A stretch of 64,000 nucleotides of DNA from Dinoroseobacter sp049800775 (GTDB taxonomy: Bacteria; Pseudomonadota; Alphaproteobacteria; Rhodobacterales; Rhodobacteraceae). Numbering within the stretch: position 1 is the stretch's first letter; each line of letters starts with the position of its first letter. This document shows positions 51,050 to 60,377 of the stretch, one piece after another. The translations under genes and the position numbers were made by a program. The notes below the pieces were generated by a model. The model was not told the DNA's origin, did not search any database, and saw nothing but the letters and a program-made list of their open reading frames with translations. Location of the stretch: positions 62,001 through 126,000 of the forward strand of contig NZ_JBNAFR010000007.1 of NCBI RefSeq assembly GCF_049800775.1, given 5' to 3'.

Positions 51050-53065
51050 TCAGAGCATCTCCTTGACCTTGGCGGCGGTCGCCTCGGCGGTGATCTCGAA
51101 ATGCGCATAGAGCTCGCCTGCCGGTGCCGAGGCACCGAAATCATGCATGCCGACAAAGCCGCCCTTTTCGCGCTTGCCGCGCTCGCCATAGAGCCAGCGG
51201 TCCCAGCCGAAGCGGATCGCGGCCTCGACGGCGACACGGACCGGGCCTGCGGGCAGAACGCGGCGGCGATAGGCGTCGGGCTGCTCCTCGAAAAGCTCCC
51301 AGCAGGGCATGGAGACGACGCGCGTGCCGATCCCCTCGGCCTGCAGCAGGTCGCGGGCCGCCATGGCGATAGACACCTCGGAGCCGGTCGCCATCAGGAT
51401 TGCCTGACGCTTGCCCTCGGCCTCGGCCAGAATATAGCCGCCTTGGGCGGTCAGGTTCTTGGTCTTGTGCTCGGTCCGCACCGTGGGCAGCCCTTGACGC
51501 GACAGGGCCAGCACCGAGGGCGTCTCGGTCTGTTGCAGGGCCAGCTCCCAGGCTTCGGCGGTTTCGACCGCATCCGCCGGGCGGAAGACCAGCGTGTTGG
51601 GGGTGGCGCGCAGCATGGCCAGATGTTCCACCGGCTGGTGGGTCGGGCCGTCTTCGCCCAGACCGATGGAGTCGTGGGTCATCACATAGACCACCGGCTG
51701 CTTCATCAGCGCCGACAGACGCATGGCCCCACGGGCATAATCGGTGAAGCACATGAAGGTGCCGCCATAGGGGCGCACCCCGCCATGGAGGCTCATGCCG
51801 TTCATCGCCGCCGCCATGCCATGCTCGCGGATGCCGTAATAGACGTAACGCCCGTCGCGGCTCTCGGGCATGAAGGTCCCGAGATCGGCCGTCTTGGTGT
51901 TGTTCGACCCGGTCAGGTCCGCCGAGCCGCCCACGGTCTCAGGCATGATCGGGTTGATCGCCCCAAGCGCCATTTCGGACGCCTTGCGAGTGGCCACCTT
52001 GGGCGCATCTTCGGAGGTTTGCTTTTTCAGCGCCTTGATCGTCGCGCTCAGCTTCTTGGGCAGCTCGCGCGAGAAGGTGCGGGCAAACTCGGTCTGCTTG
52101 GCGCCGGACAGCTTGGCAAAGCGCGCGTCCCATGCGGCTTTCTCGTCGGAGCCGCGCGCGCCGATGGCCTCCCACTGGGATTTCACATCCGCCGGAACCT
52201 CGAAGGCGGCGGCGGACCAGCCCCAGGCCTCTTTGGCGGCGGCGTTCTGGTCCCCATCGGTCAGCGCGCCATGGCCCTTGGAGGTGTCCTGGGCCGCGTG
52301 GCCGAGGGCGATATGGGTCTTGCAGGCGATCATTGCCGGGCGCGCGCTGGCCTTGGCCTCGGTGATCGCGCGGTCGATATCGGCGGGGTCATGCCCATCG
52401 CAGGAGAACACGTCCCAGCCGGAGGCGGCAAACCGCGCAAGCTGATCCGTGCGGTCCGACAGGTCGACCTTGCCGTCGATGGTGATGCCGTTGTCATCCC
52501 AGAGCACGATGAGCTTGCTCAGCTCCTGACGCCCGGCAAAGGCGATCGCCTCCTGGCTGACACCTTCCATCAGGCAGCCATCGCCCGCGATCACCCAGGT
52601 GTGGTGATCCATGATCTTGGCCCCCCAGCGCGCGCGCAGGACTTCCTCGGCCATGGCAAAGCCCACGGCGGTGGCAATCCCCTGGCCGAGCGGGCCGGTG
52701 GTGGTCTCGATCCCGGCGGCGTGGCCAAACTCCGGGTGCCCGGCGGTCGAGGCGCCGAGCTGGCGGAAATTCTTGATTTCCGACAGGGGCATGGACTCGT
52801 ATCCCGTGAGATAGAGCAGGGAGTAGAGCAGCATCGAGCCATGGCCCGCCGACAGGATGAACCGGTCACGGTCCGCCCAGTCCGGGGCGCTCGCGTCAAA
52901 TTTCATGTGCTTTTCAAACAGCACGGTGGCCACATCGGCCATCCCGATCGGCATGCCCGAATGCCCCGAATTCGCGGCAGCCACCGCGTCGAGGGTCAGG
53001 CTCCGGATCGCGGTCGCTTTCATCCAGTGTTCAGGGTGCGCAGAGCGCAGGGCAGCTATATCCAC
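51050..53065 (-). CDS. tkt: Transketolase
   Basis: The 671-residue TPP enzyme transfers two-carbon units in the pentose phosphate and Calvin-type routes. It has NSGHSGMPIGMADVATVLF (about 31), the TPP motif GDGCLMEGVSQEAIAFAG (about 158) and the C-terminal domain through AAIRFGWDRWLYG. I place the start at GTG 53065 (residues VDIAALRSAHPEHW, read as Met) because an AAGGA site precedes it and a promoter at 53124-53151 lies downstream of any earlier in-frame start. Confidence 0.94.
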   Translation of the reverse strand: MDIAALRSAHPEHWMKATAIRSLTLDAVAAANSGHSGMPIGMADVATVLFEKHMKFDASAPDWADRDRFILSAGHGSMLLYSLLYLTGYESMPLSEIKNFRQLGASTAGHPEFGHAAGIETTTGPLGQGIATAVGFAMAEEVLRARWGAKIMDHHTWVIAGDGCLMEGVSQEAIAFAGRQELSKLIVLWDDNGITIDGKVDLSDRTDQLARFAASGWDVFSCDGHDPADIDRAITEAKASARPAMIACKTHIALGHAAQDTSKGHGALTDGDQNAAAKEAWGWSAAAFEVPADVKSQWEAIGARGSDEKAAWDARFAKLSGAKQTEFARTFSRELPKKLSATIKALKKQTSEDAPKVATRKASEMALGAINPIMPETVGGSADLTGSNNTKTADLGTFMPESRDGRYVYYGIREHGMAAAMNGMSLHGGVRPYGGTFMCFTDYARGAMRLSALMKQPVVYVMTHDSIGLGEDGPTHQPVEHLAMLRATPNTLVFRPADAVETAEAWELALQQTETPSVLALSRQGLPTVRTEHKTKNLTAQGGYILAEAEGKRQAILMATGSEVSIAMAARDLLQAEGIGTRVVSMPCWELFEEQPDAYRRRVLPAGPVRVAVEAAIRFGWDRWLYGERGKREKGGFVGMHDFGASAPAGELYAHFEITAEATAAKVKEML

Positions 53066-53123
53066 GGAGGCTTCGTCCTTCTCGGCTCGTATTTCAACGG
53101 GTCGGCGCGACGCCGTGGGCCGC

Positions 53124-53151
53124 TCTTTAACCATCGGTGGGCAAAGTGCAA
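53124..53151 (-). promoter_or_regulatory. Probable tkt promoter
   Basis: TTGCAC, 16 nt, TAAAGA on the minus strand, giving a predicted 5' untranslated region of about 52 nt before GTG 53065. No GTTAGCGCTAAC-like site is present. Confidence 0.5.
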
Positions 53152-53393
53152 CCTTTGCGGGCGATCTGGGCGGCCCGAAGCGGGCGGGGAGGGGCCTCCC
53201 CCCGAAATGGGGGGGCGCATTTGCGCGACCTGCTTGGTAACGTGCGCACGCCGAACCCATCGAATCGCCCGGCGCGGGGCAGCGGGGGATCGGCGCGGCG
53301 GGTCCGAAAAGCGCAGCGCGCTCAGGTCAGGACCGCTCAGGCCGGGAACACATGACCGAGAACGGACAAAAAGAAGAACAGGAGAGGCGCGCC
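53152..53393. other. Intergenic stretch between tkt and the coiled-coil gene
   Basis: Part of a 328-nt gap. It contains runs of C and G (around 53188-53218) that can pair into short hairpins, and a ribosome site (AGGAGAG) before the ATG at 53394. I see no gene or clear promoter for the + strand operon. Confidence 0.5.
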
Positions 53394-53834
53394 ATGAGCG
53401 ATATCCCTCAGTTGGAGCAACGTATTGCCGTTGCCCTGGAACGCATACGGGCCGGGGTGGACGCCCTGGCGGCCCCTCAGGACACGTCCGAACTGGTCGC
53501 GGCCGAGGCCCGGGCCGATGCGCTTGCCGCCGAGCTGGCTGGGGTGAAGTCGCAACTGGGCGCGGCGCGCGAGATCGAGGCCGAGGTCACCGCCCTGCGC
53601 ACCAAGCTGGCCGAGGCCGATGCCGAGAAGGGCGAGCTTCTGACGACGATCCAGTCGCTGCAGGGCGTGAATGCCGATCTGCGGGCGGCGGCGGCCGAGG
53701 GGCTGTCGGATCCCGATGTGATCAACAAGGCGCTGGTCGCCGATCTCGAGGCGCTGCAAACCGCGCGCGCCGCGGATCTGCGCGATATCGAAACCCTGCT
53801 GGCCGAGCTGGCCCCGATCGCACAGGAGGCCTGA
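53394..53834 (+). CDS. Coiled-coil protein upstream of zapA
   Basis: A 146-residue, Ala/Glu/Leu-rich acidic protein (MSDIPQLEQRIAVALERIRA...) that is almost entirely predicted coiled coil (about 1-90 and 110-140). It has no signal peptide. Its stop is 2 nt before the zapA ATG, so it is likely a partner in the same transcript, possibly for division-related assembly. I do not recognise a family. Confidence 0.8.
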   Translation: MSDIPQLEQRIAVALERIRAGVDALAAPQDTSELVAAEARADALAAELAGVKSQLGAAREIEAEVTALRTKLAEADAEKGELLTTIQSLQGVNADLRAAAAEGLSDPDVINKALVADLEALQTARAADLRDIETLLAELAPIAQEA

Positions 53835-53836
53835 TC

Positions 53837-54247
53837 ATGCCCGAAGTGACCATCTCCATCGGCGGCCGGGATTTCGCCGTGGCCTGTCAGCCGGGCGAAG
53901 AGCCCTATCTGCAATCGGCGGCCGAAATGCTCAATGCCGAGGCCTCGGTTCTGTCGGACCAGCTGGGCCGGATGCCGGAATCGCGCATGCTGCTCATGGC
54001 GGGGCTGATGCTCGCGGACAAGACAGCGGCCATGGAAGACAAGGCCAATGCCGCCGAAGCGAAGCTGGCCGAGGCGATGGGCGCGCTCGAGGCGTTGCGC
54101 AACGCGCCGGCGCCCGAGCCCGAGCGCATCGAGGTGCCGATGATCCCGCCCAGCGTGGCCGAAGGCATGGCCGAGCTGGCCGCCCGAGCCGAAGCCATGG
54201 CCGATGCGGTCGAGGCGCGGGCCGCCGAGCGTGCGGACACGGCCTGA
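53837..54247 (+). CDS. zapA: Cell division protein ZapA
   Basis: The 136-residue protein has the ZapA start VTISIGGRDFAVACQPGEEP and the helical region ASVLSDQLGRMPESRMLLMA followed by LADKTAAMEDKA; the C-terminal part is longer and Ala/Glu-rich. ZapA binds FtsZ and bundles filaments. ATG 53837 lies 2 nt after the upstream stop behind AGGAGG, and speB follows after 3 nt. Confidence 0.9.
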   Translation: MPEVTISIGGRDFAVACQPGEEPYLQSAAEMLNAEASVLSDQLGRMPESRMLLMAGLMLADKTAAMEDKANAAEAKLAEAMGALEALRNAPAPEPERIEVPMIPPSVAEGMAELAARAEAMADAVEARAAERADTA

Positions 54248-54250
54248 TCC

Positions 54251-55213
54251 ATGGCGCTCGAAGACGCGTCGGGCGAGGTCGACAATGCGTTCACCCGGCG
54301 CGAGGCGCGCGGGCTCAGCTATGAGGCGGCCTATGGCGGCGCGCTCAGTTTCCTGCGGCGGCGCTATACCAAGGATCTGACCGGGGTGGATGTGGCCGTC
54401 ACCGGCGTGCCCTTCGATCTGTCGGTCACGAACCGGCCCGGTTGTCGGCTGGGGCCGCGGGCGATCCGCGAAGCCTCCAGTCTGCAGCCCTTCGATCCGC
54501 CCTATGGCTGGGGCTTTGATCCGATGACCGAGGTCTCGGTGGTGGATTACGGGGATCTGGCGTTCGATTATGGCAAGGCGGCGGGCTTTCCCGCCGCGCT
54601 GACCGCGCATATCGCCGGGATCCTCGAGGCGGGTGTCGCGCCGCTCACCATGGGCGGGGATCATTACATCACCTATCCGATCCTGCGGGCCATGGCGGCC
54701 AAGCACGGGCCATTGTCGCTCTTGCAGTTCGACGCCCATTCCGACACCTGGCCGGACGAGGATTTTGACCGGCTCGACCATGGCACGATGTTCTACAAGG
54801 CGGTGAAGGAGGGGCTGATCGACCCCAGCCGCTCGGTGCAGGTGGGGATCCGGACCACGAACGAAACCGATCTCGGGTTTCACGTGATCGACGCCCGCGA
54901 GGTGCATGAGGCGGGACCAGCCGCGGCGGCCGAGAAAATCCGTGCGATTTTGGGAGCTAACAAGACATACCTCACCTTTGACATTGACTGCCTGGACCCG
55001 GGCACGGCGCCGGGCACGGGGACGCCGGTCTGGGGCGGGCTGAGCGCAGGTCAGGCGGCGATCCTGCTGCGCGATCTGGCGGGGATCCACCTGGTCGGGG
55101 GCGATGTGGTCGAGGTCTCGCCGCCCTATGATCCGTCCGGGGCCACGGCTGTGGCCGGGGCGCATGTGCTGACCGAGATCCTCTGCCTCTGGGCCTGGAC
55201 GCGGCGGGGCTGA
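54251..55213 (+). CDS. speB: Agmatinase (ureohydrolase family)
   Basis: The 320-residue enzyme carries the binuclear manganese motifs GGDHYITYPIL (about 136), DAHSDTWPDE (about 159) and DIDCLDPGTAPGTGTPVWGG (about 243). It hydrolyses agmatine to putrescine and urea; guanidinobutyrase is an alternative in the same family. It starts 3 nt after zapA. Confidence 0.9.
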   Translation: MALEDASGEVDNAFTRREARGLSYEAAYGGALSFLRRRYTKDLTGVDVAVTGVPFDLSVTNRPGCRLGPRAIREASSLQPFDPPYGWGFDPMTEVSVVDYGDLAFDYGKAAGFPAALTAHIAGILEAGVAPLTMGGDHYITYPILRAMAAKHGPLSLLQFDAHSDTWPDEDFDRLDHGTMFYKAVKEGLIDPSRSVQVGIRTTNETDLGFHVIDAREVHEAGPAAAAEKIRAILGANKTYLTFDIDCLDPGTAPGTGTPVWGGLSAGQAAILLRDLAGIHLVGGDVVEVSPPYDPSGATAVAGAHVLTEILCLWAWTRRG

Positions 55214-55277
55214 GTGCCCTTGCGCAATGGGTCTGTCTCCTTAAGTCTTGGGGCAGAGCAAGCAAGGGAGCCGCAGA

Positions 55278-55736
55278 ATGGGCAATTGGATAGGCGTGCT
55301 GATCATCGTGGCGATGTTCGCCGTGGTCGGCGTGATGGGGTATTTCCGTTTGGCGCCCACCGATGCCGAAAGCTGGCATGTGGACCCGACCGATCTGAGC
55401 CTGAGCGATGGCAAGGGCGCGGCGTTGGTGCGGGCGGATGGCGCACTCAGCAGCCCGGTCTTCGACGAGACCCCTGAGGCGCTTCTGGCGCGGGTCGATG
55501 CGGTCGCGCTTGAGACCCCGCGCACCCGGCGCATCGCCGGCAGCGTGGACGCGGGGCGCATCACCTACATGACCCGTTCGCTGATCTTCGGCTTTCCCGA
55601 TTTCACCACCGTGACCGCCATCCCCTCGGGTGCGGGCGCAGAGCTTGTCGCCTATGGCCGTCTGCGCTTTGGCAGCTCGGATATGGGCGTCAACAAGGAG
55701 CGACTCGAGGGCTGGCTGGCCCAGCTCGGCGGCTGA
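55278..55736 (+). CDS. DUF1499 domain protein
   Basis: A 152-residue protein with an N-terminal membrane anchor (WIGVLIIVAMFAVVGVMGYF, about 3-22) and a beta-rich DUF1499 domain. The domain has TRSLIFGFPDFTTVTAIPSG (about 95) and YGRLRFGSSDMGVNKERLEG at the end. Members are thought to be envelope-associated; activity unknown. Start ATG 55278. Confidence 0.85.
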   Translation: MGNWIGVLIIVAMFAVVGVMGYFRLAPTDAESWHVDPTDLSLSDGKGAALVRADGALSSPVFDETPEALLARVDAVALETPRTRRIAGSVDAGRITYMTRSLIFGFPDFTTVTAIPSGAGAELVAYGRLRFGSSDMGVNKERLEGWLAQLGG

Positions 55737-55799
55737 GCGCGTCCGGGCCGGGACCGGGGCCTCTTGACCCCGGCGGGGCCGGGCGGCACAACCCGCGCC

Positions 55800-56855
55800 A
55801 TGGTTCCCACGGATAAACTCGCCCAGATCACCGAACGTTTCGAATATATCGAGGCGTGCATGGCCTCTGGCACAGCCGGGGATGACATCGCAGCCCTTGG
55901 GCGCGAATACGCGGAGCTCAAGCCCGTGGTCGAGGAAATCTCCGCCTATCACAAGGCGTTGGAGGATCTGGCCGAGGCTGAGGCCATGATGGACGATCCC
56001 GAGATGCGCGCGCTCGCCGAAGAGGAGCTGCCCGAGCTCAAGGCACGCATTCCCGAGATGGAACATGCCTTGCGCCTTGCACTCTTGCCCAAGGATGCCG
56101 CCGATGCCCGCCCGGCGATGATCGAGATCCGCCCGGGCACGGGCGGCGAGGAGGCCGCGCTCTTTGCCGGGGATCTGTTGCGCATGTACCAGCGCTATGC
56201 CGAGGGGCAGGGCTGGCGCTTTCAGATCGTCGAGGAAAGCCTGACCGAACTTGGCGGCATCAAGGAAGTGATCGCCAATGTGGCCGGGCCGGGGGTCTTT
56301 GCGCGGATGAAGTATGAAAGCGGCGTGCACCGGGTTCAGCGCGTGCCCGTCACCGAAAGCGGGGGGCGGATCCACACCTCTGCCGCCACGGTCGCAGTTC
56401 TGCCCGAGGCCGAGGAGGTCGATCTCGACATTCCCGCCAGCGATCTGCGGATCGACACCATGCGGGCCAGTGGCGCGGGCGGACAGCATGTGAACACCAC
56501 CGACTCGGCCGTGCGGATCACCCATCTGCCCACCGGCATCATCGTTGTCAGCTCCGAGAAGTCCCAGCACCGCAACCGCGAGATCGCCATGCAGGTCATG
56601 CGCGCGCGGCTCTATGATCTGGAACGCCAGCGCGCCGATGCGGAACGCTCCGCCGCGCGCAAGGGGCAGGTGGGCTCCGGCGACCGCTCCGAGCGGATCC
56701 GAACCTACAACTTCCCGCAAGGCCGGATGACGGATCATCGGATCAACCTGACGCTCTACAAGCTCGATCAGGTCATGCAGGGCGATCTGACCGAGGTGAT
56801 CGATGCGCTGATCGCGGATGATCAGGCGCGGCTGCTGGCGGAGGTGGATGGATGA
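55800..56855 (+). CDS. prfA: Peptide chain release factor 1
   Basis: The 351-residue factor decodes UAA and UAG. It has the catalytic GGQ loop in GAGGQHVNTTDSAVRITHLP (about 225) and the anticodon-like PVTESGGRIHTSAA region (about 184). Start at ATG 55800 (MVPTDKLAQI). Its stop overlaps prmC by 4 nt. Confidence 0.97.
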   Translation: MVPTDKLAQITERFEYIEACMASGTAGDDIAALGREYAELKPVVEEISAYHKALEDLAEAEAMMDDPEMRALAEEELPELKARIPEMEHALRLALLPKDAADARPAMIEIRPGTGGEEAALFAGDLLRMYQRYAEGQGWRFQIVEESLTELGGIKEVIANVAGPGVFARMKYESGVHRVQRVPVTESGGRIHTSAATVAVLPEAEEVDLDIPASDLRIDTMRASGAGGQHVNTTDSAVRITHLPTGIIVVSSEKSQHRNREIAMQVMRARLYDLERQRADAERSAARKGQVGSGDRSERIRTYNFPQGRMTDHRINLTLYKLDQVMQGDLTEVIDALIADDQARLLAEVDG

Positions 56856-57676
56856 TCGACGGGCAGGCAGAGGCGCTTCGGGCCATGGCCGAGGCCGGGG
56901 TGGCGGACCCGTCGGGGGATTTCCGCCGCCTTTACGAGTGGGCCTATGCCAAGGGCGAGGAAGACCCCGAGCCGCAGACCCGGGACGCCCCCAATGACTG
57001 GACCCTCTACCTGCTGAAGGACGCTGTGGATGCGCGCGTTGCACGTCAGCCCGTGTCGCAGATCATCGGGACCCGCGCCTTCTGGGAGCACGCGTTCGAG
57101 GTCACGCCGGATGTGCTCGATCCGCGCCCGGATACCGAAACGCTGGTCGAGGCGGCGCTGGCGCGCCCGTTTGACCATGTGCTCGATATCGGGACGGGGT
57201 CCGGCTGCATCCTGCTGTCGCTGCTTGCGGCGCGCCCTACGGCAAGCGGGATCGGCGTGGATATCTCCGAGCCCGCGCTGGCCGTGGCCCGCCGCAACGC
57301 CGCTGCGCTGGAGCTGACGGACCGGGCGGTGTTTCGCCGCTCGGACTGGCTTGCGGAGGTGCCCGAGCAATTCGACCTGATCGTGTCGAACCCGCCCTAT
57401 ATCGACGCGGCGAGCTACAGCGCGCTGGAGCCCGAAGTGCGGCAATGGGAGCCGCGCAGCGCCCTTGAGGCGGGGCCGGACGGGCTCGACGCCTATCGTG
57501 CCATCGCGGCTCAGGTGCCCAAGGCCTTGAAACCGGGCGGGCGGCTCTTGCTGGAGATCGGCCATGATCAGGGACAATCCGTTCCAAAGCTGCTGGCCGG
57601 TGCCGGAATTGAAACGGTGAACCTGTTAAAGGATCTTAACGGCAAGGACCGCGTGGTCGTTGCAAACTTGATCTGA
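56852..57676 (+). CDS. prmC: Release factor glutamine methyltransferase
   Basis: The 274-residue SAM enzyme methylates the GGQ glutamine of release factors. It has DVLDPRPDTETLVEAAL, the SAM site VLDIGTGSGCILLSLLA (about 110), and the catalytic NPPYID (about 180). Translationally coupled to its substrate gene prfA by an ATGA overlap. Confidence 0.96.
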   Translation: MIDGQAEALRAMAEAGVADPSGDFRRLYEWAYAKGEEDPEPQTRDAPNDWTLYLLKDAVDARVARQPVSQIIGTRAFWEHAFEVTPDVLDPRPDTETLVEAALARPFDHVLDIGTGSGCILLSLLAARPTASGIGVDISEPALAVARRNAAALELTDRAVFRRSDWLAEVPEQFDLIVSNPPYIDAASYSALEPEVRQWEPRSALEAGPDGLDAYRAIAAQVPKALKPGGRLLLEIGHDQGQSVPKLLAGAGIETVNLLKDLNGKDRVVVANLI

Positions 57677-57721
57677 ATCGCGTTCGCCCGGGGAAATCGC
57701 ATTTCCATATGGGTTTGGCAT

Positions 57722-57738
57722 AAAAAACGCCGTTTTTT
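57722..57738 (+). terminator. Weak terminator-like palindrome after prmC
   Basis: AAAAAAC-GCC-GTTTTTT, a 7-bp AT-rich stem with a T-run, 45 nt past prmC. The rest of the 257-nt gap to the next gene shows nothing else definite. Confidence 0.35.
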
Positions 57739-57933
57739 GCTTGCCCCACGCGCGCGCACATGCTTACTGAACCGCACGGGTAGCGCGACCTCGCACGGCG
57801 AGGGCCGCTCGTATAACCCAAATCATCACCGATATCCGTGGCGCAGGCAGAAGCTTCGCTGCAATGACGGATAAAGCTGGATAGGCCCCTTGGGCGGTAT
57901 CTCCGACTGCCACAAAGGCGGAAAAAACCTGAT

Positions 57934-58629
57934 ATGAGATCATCTAAGTCCCGGTCGCGGAATAAGAATAATCGGCGCAGCGTTGGCAACATCGTCAACC
58001 GCGTCTTTGACAGTTCTGGTCCCGAAGGCAAGGTGCGCGGCACGCCGCAGCAAATCATCGACAAGTACCAGACCCTGGCGCGGGATGCCCAGCTGGCCAA
58101 TGATCGCGTGGCGGTCGAAAACTTCCAGCAGCATGCCGAGCATTACACCCGCATGCTGGGCGAGGCGATGCGCGAGCAGGAAGCCCGCCGCGAGCAGCAG
58201 GAACAGCAGCAGCAACAACGCAACAATCAGCGTAATTCGGAACGGGGCGACCGGTCCGATCGCGGCGATCAGGGCCAAGCGCGGTCGCAGGATCCGGGTG
58301 ATGCGCCGCAGCCCGACGCCGCCGCACAGCCCAAGGCCCCGGCACAGAGCGACAGCTCATCCTCGGATGTCATCGACCTGAATGCGGGCGCTGATGCCGA
58401 TACCGGTCTGGTCGAGACGCCCGAGAGCAAACCGGCCCGCAAGCCGCGCACCCGCTCGCGGCGCAAGAAGCCCGAGGATACCCCGGCAGCAGCCGCACCG
58501 GCCGATGCGGGTGGCGAGGACGCTCCGGCATCCGCGCCGAAAAAGGCCCCCAAGGCCGAGCAATCCGGCGAGGCCCCCGCAGCGGCCGCCGCCGAAGCCC
58601 CGGCCTCGGACACTCCCGCCGCCGAGTAA
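57934..58629 (+). CDS. DUF4167 domain protein
   Basis: The 231-residue protein has a basic N-terminus (MRSSKSRSRNKNNRRSVGNI), the DUF4167 core (about 20-90) containing GTPQQIIDKYQTLARDAQLA and AVENFQQHAEHYTRML, a glutamine-rich segment, then a long disordered Ala/Pro/Glu tail ending at PASDTPAAE. It is specific to alphaproteobacteria; the basic start suggests RNA binding, unproven. Confidence 0.9.
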   Translation: MRSSKSRSRNKNNRRSVGNIVNRVFDSSGPEGKVRGTPQQIIDKYQTLARDAQLANDRVAVENFQQHAEHYTRMLGEAMREQEARREQQEQQQQQRNNQRNSERGDRSDRGDQGQARSQDPGDAPQPDAAAQPKAPAQSDSSSSDVIDLNAGADADTGLVETPESKPARKPRTRSRRKKPEDTPAAAAPADAGGEDAPASAPKKAPKAEQSGEAPAAAAAEAPASDTPAAE

Positions 58630-58698
58630 GGCGGCGCGGCCCGTCGGGCGACGCTGTCAAAGCAGGTTTGGGCCAGTCCATGGGGTGGCCCGGCACGT

Positions 58699-59031
58699 TT
58701 ACATCGAGAAACTGGTCCCGCAGCCGCAGCTCGAGCTTGCATTCGGGTTGTCGATGGTAAACCGCGCGCCGATCAGTTCTTCGGTGAAATCGATCACGGC
58801 ATTTTCGAGAAAGGGCAGGGACAGGGCGTCCACGACCACTTTCTGGCCTTTTCCTTCGAGGATCAGGTCATCCTCCGCCGGGTCGTCCAGCTTGATCTCG
58901 TATTGAAACCCGGAACAACCGCCGCCCTCAACGGCGACGCGCAGGGCTTTCACCGCATCCCCATCGGCATTGATCTCGGCAAGCCGCGCAAAGGCGCGCT
59001 CGGTCACGGTGGGGGGCAGGGTCAGATCCAT
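58699..59031 (-). CDS. erpA: ErpA/IscA-type iron-sulfur carrier
   Basis: The 110-residue A-type carrier has all three conserved cysteines: GGGCSGFQYEI (about 36) and the C-terminal SSSCGCGTSFSM. It transfers iron-sulfur clusters to target proteins. It is divergent from dgt with an 79-nt gap. The A-type subgroup (ErpA or IscA) is assigned from general resemblance only. Confidence 0.85.
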   Translation of the reverse strand: MDLTLPPTVTERAFARLAEINADGDAVKALRVAVEGGGCSGFQYEIKLDDPAEDDLILEGKGQKVVVDALSLPFLENAVIDFTEELIGARFTIDNPNASSSCGCGTSFSM

Positions 59032-59110
59032 AGCATCGCTTCATCTGTTCTTGAGGGTCATCTTGCCATATAAGATGCAGCAAAACAGAGAACAAGAACA
59101 GGCAGATCAT

Positions 59111-60274
59111 ATGAGAGCGCCCTTTGCGTGCGACCCCAACGGCTCGCGCGGACGGCTCCATGGCGAACCCGAGAGCGATTTTCGCTCCTGCTTTCAGCGG
59201 GATCGCGACAGGATCATCCATGCCAGCGCGTTCCGGCGCCTCAAGCACAAGACCCAGGTTTTCGTCGAGCATGAGGGTGATTTCTTTCGCACCCGGCTGA
59301 CCCATTCCATCGAGGTGGCGCAGGTGGCGCGCACGATCTCGGGCGCGCTGGGGCTAAACGAGGAGCTGACCGAGGCGGTCGCTCTGGCCCATGATCTGGG
59401 TCACACGCCCTTTGGCCATACGGGCGAGGATGCGCTGGACGCGCTCATGGCGCCCTATGGCGGGTTTGATCACAACGCGCAGGCGCTCAAGATCGTCACG
59501 GATCTCGAACGGCATTATGCCGAGTTCAACGGGCTGAACCTGACATGGGAGACGCTGGAGGGGATCGCCAAGCATAACGGCCCGGTGATCGGCGAGCTGC
59601 CCCATTCCCTCGCGCAATACGTGACGCGCCACGATCTGGAACTTGGCACCCATGCCAGCGCCGAGGCGCAGGTCGCGGCCCTTGCCGATGACATCGCCTA
59701 TAACAACCACGACCTGCAGGACGGGCTGCGGGCGGGGCTGTTCTCGCAGGCCGATATCCTCGATCTGCCCCTTGTGGGGCCGGCCTATGCCGAGGTGGAT
59801 GCAAAATGGCCCGGGCTCGAGCCGTCGCGCCGCAAGCATGAGGCGCTCCGCCGGGTCTTTGGCATGATGGTGGCCGATGTGATCGCCACCAGTCGCGCAG
59901 GGCTAACGGAGGTCGCGCCGAAGAATGCACAGGCCGTGCGGGAGCTCGGACGCGCAATCATCCGCTTCTCGCCCGAGATGTGGCAGAGCCTGACCGAGAT
60001 CCGCGCCTTCCTCTTCACCCGCATGTACCGCGCCCCAAGCGTCATGGCCAAGCGGGCCGAGGTGACTTGCGTGGTCAACGAGCTCTTCCCGGCCTATATG
60101 GCCGACCCGTCCCGCTTGCCCGCCCGCTGGCAGCCGGACATCCTTGCCACCCGGACGCGCACAGATCTGGCGCGGATCGTGGCCGATTACATCGCCGGGA
60201 TGACCGACCGCTACGCCCTGCAGGCCCATGCCCGTCTTGGCGAGACCGAGGACAGCGCCGCCGCCGCCTTGTGA
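59111..60274 (+). CDS. dGTPase-like HD-domain triphosphohydrolase
   Basis: The 387-residue protein has the HD-domain metal motifs: TRLTHSIEVAQVARTI (His) and ALAHDLGHTPFGHTGEDALD (HD, about 93), preceded by DRIIHASAFRRLKHKTQVFV. It hydrolyses dNTPs to deoxynucleosides and triphosphate. Start at ATG 59111; an earlier in-frame ATG (59075) overlaps a TATAAG -10-like element and is less likely. Confidence 0.92.
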   Translation: MRAPFACDPNGSRGRLHGEPESDFRSCFQRDRDRIIHASAFRRLKHKTQVFVEHEGDFFRTRLTHSIEVAQVARTISGALGLNEELTEAVALAHDLGHTPFGHTGEDALDALMAPYGGFDHNAQALKIVTDLERHYAEFNGLNLTWETLEGIAKHNGPVIGELPHSLAQYVTRHDLELGTHASAEAQVAALADDIAYNNHDLQDGLRAGLFSQADILDLPLVGPAYAEVDAKWPGLEPSRRKHEALRRVFGMMVADVIATSRAGLTEVAPKNAQAVRELGRAIIRFSPEMWQSLTEIRAFLFTRMYRAPSVMAKRAEVTCVVNELFPAYMADPSRLPARWQPDILATRTRTDLARIVADYIAGMTDRYALQAHARLGETEDSAAAAL

Positions 60275-60377
60275 GCGCTGGTTCTCGCCGCGGTCTTCTC
60301 AGCCCGGTCTGGTGATTTCGGTTGGACCCGGCGGGGCTTGTTGCTACACCCCAGCCGACCCTAATCCGAGACCGACC

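Noticed and set aside
51101..54247. 1,048-codon frame running antisense to tkt and into zapA
   Set aside because: Only the last 136 codons (zapA, from ATG 53837) are real; the rest is a shadow of tkt.
53837..54250. Possible 6S RNA gene next to zapA
   Set aside because: 6S RNA often follows zapA, but here speB starts 3 nt after it, leaving no room; no suitable hairpin RNA was seen upstream either.
57722..57738. AT-rich palindrome considered as a strong terminator of prmC
   Set aside because: The stem is mostly A-U with a 3-nt loop; kept only as a weak candidate.
59075..59110. Upstream in-frame ATG for the dGTPase-like gene
   Set aside because: It overlaps a TATAAG -10-like element and adds a Gln/Glu-rich stretch unlike the family.
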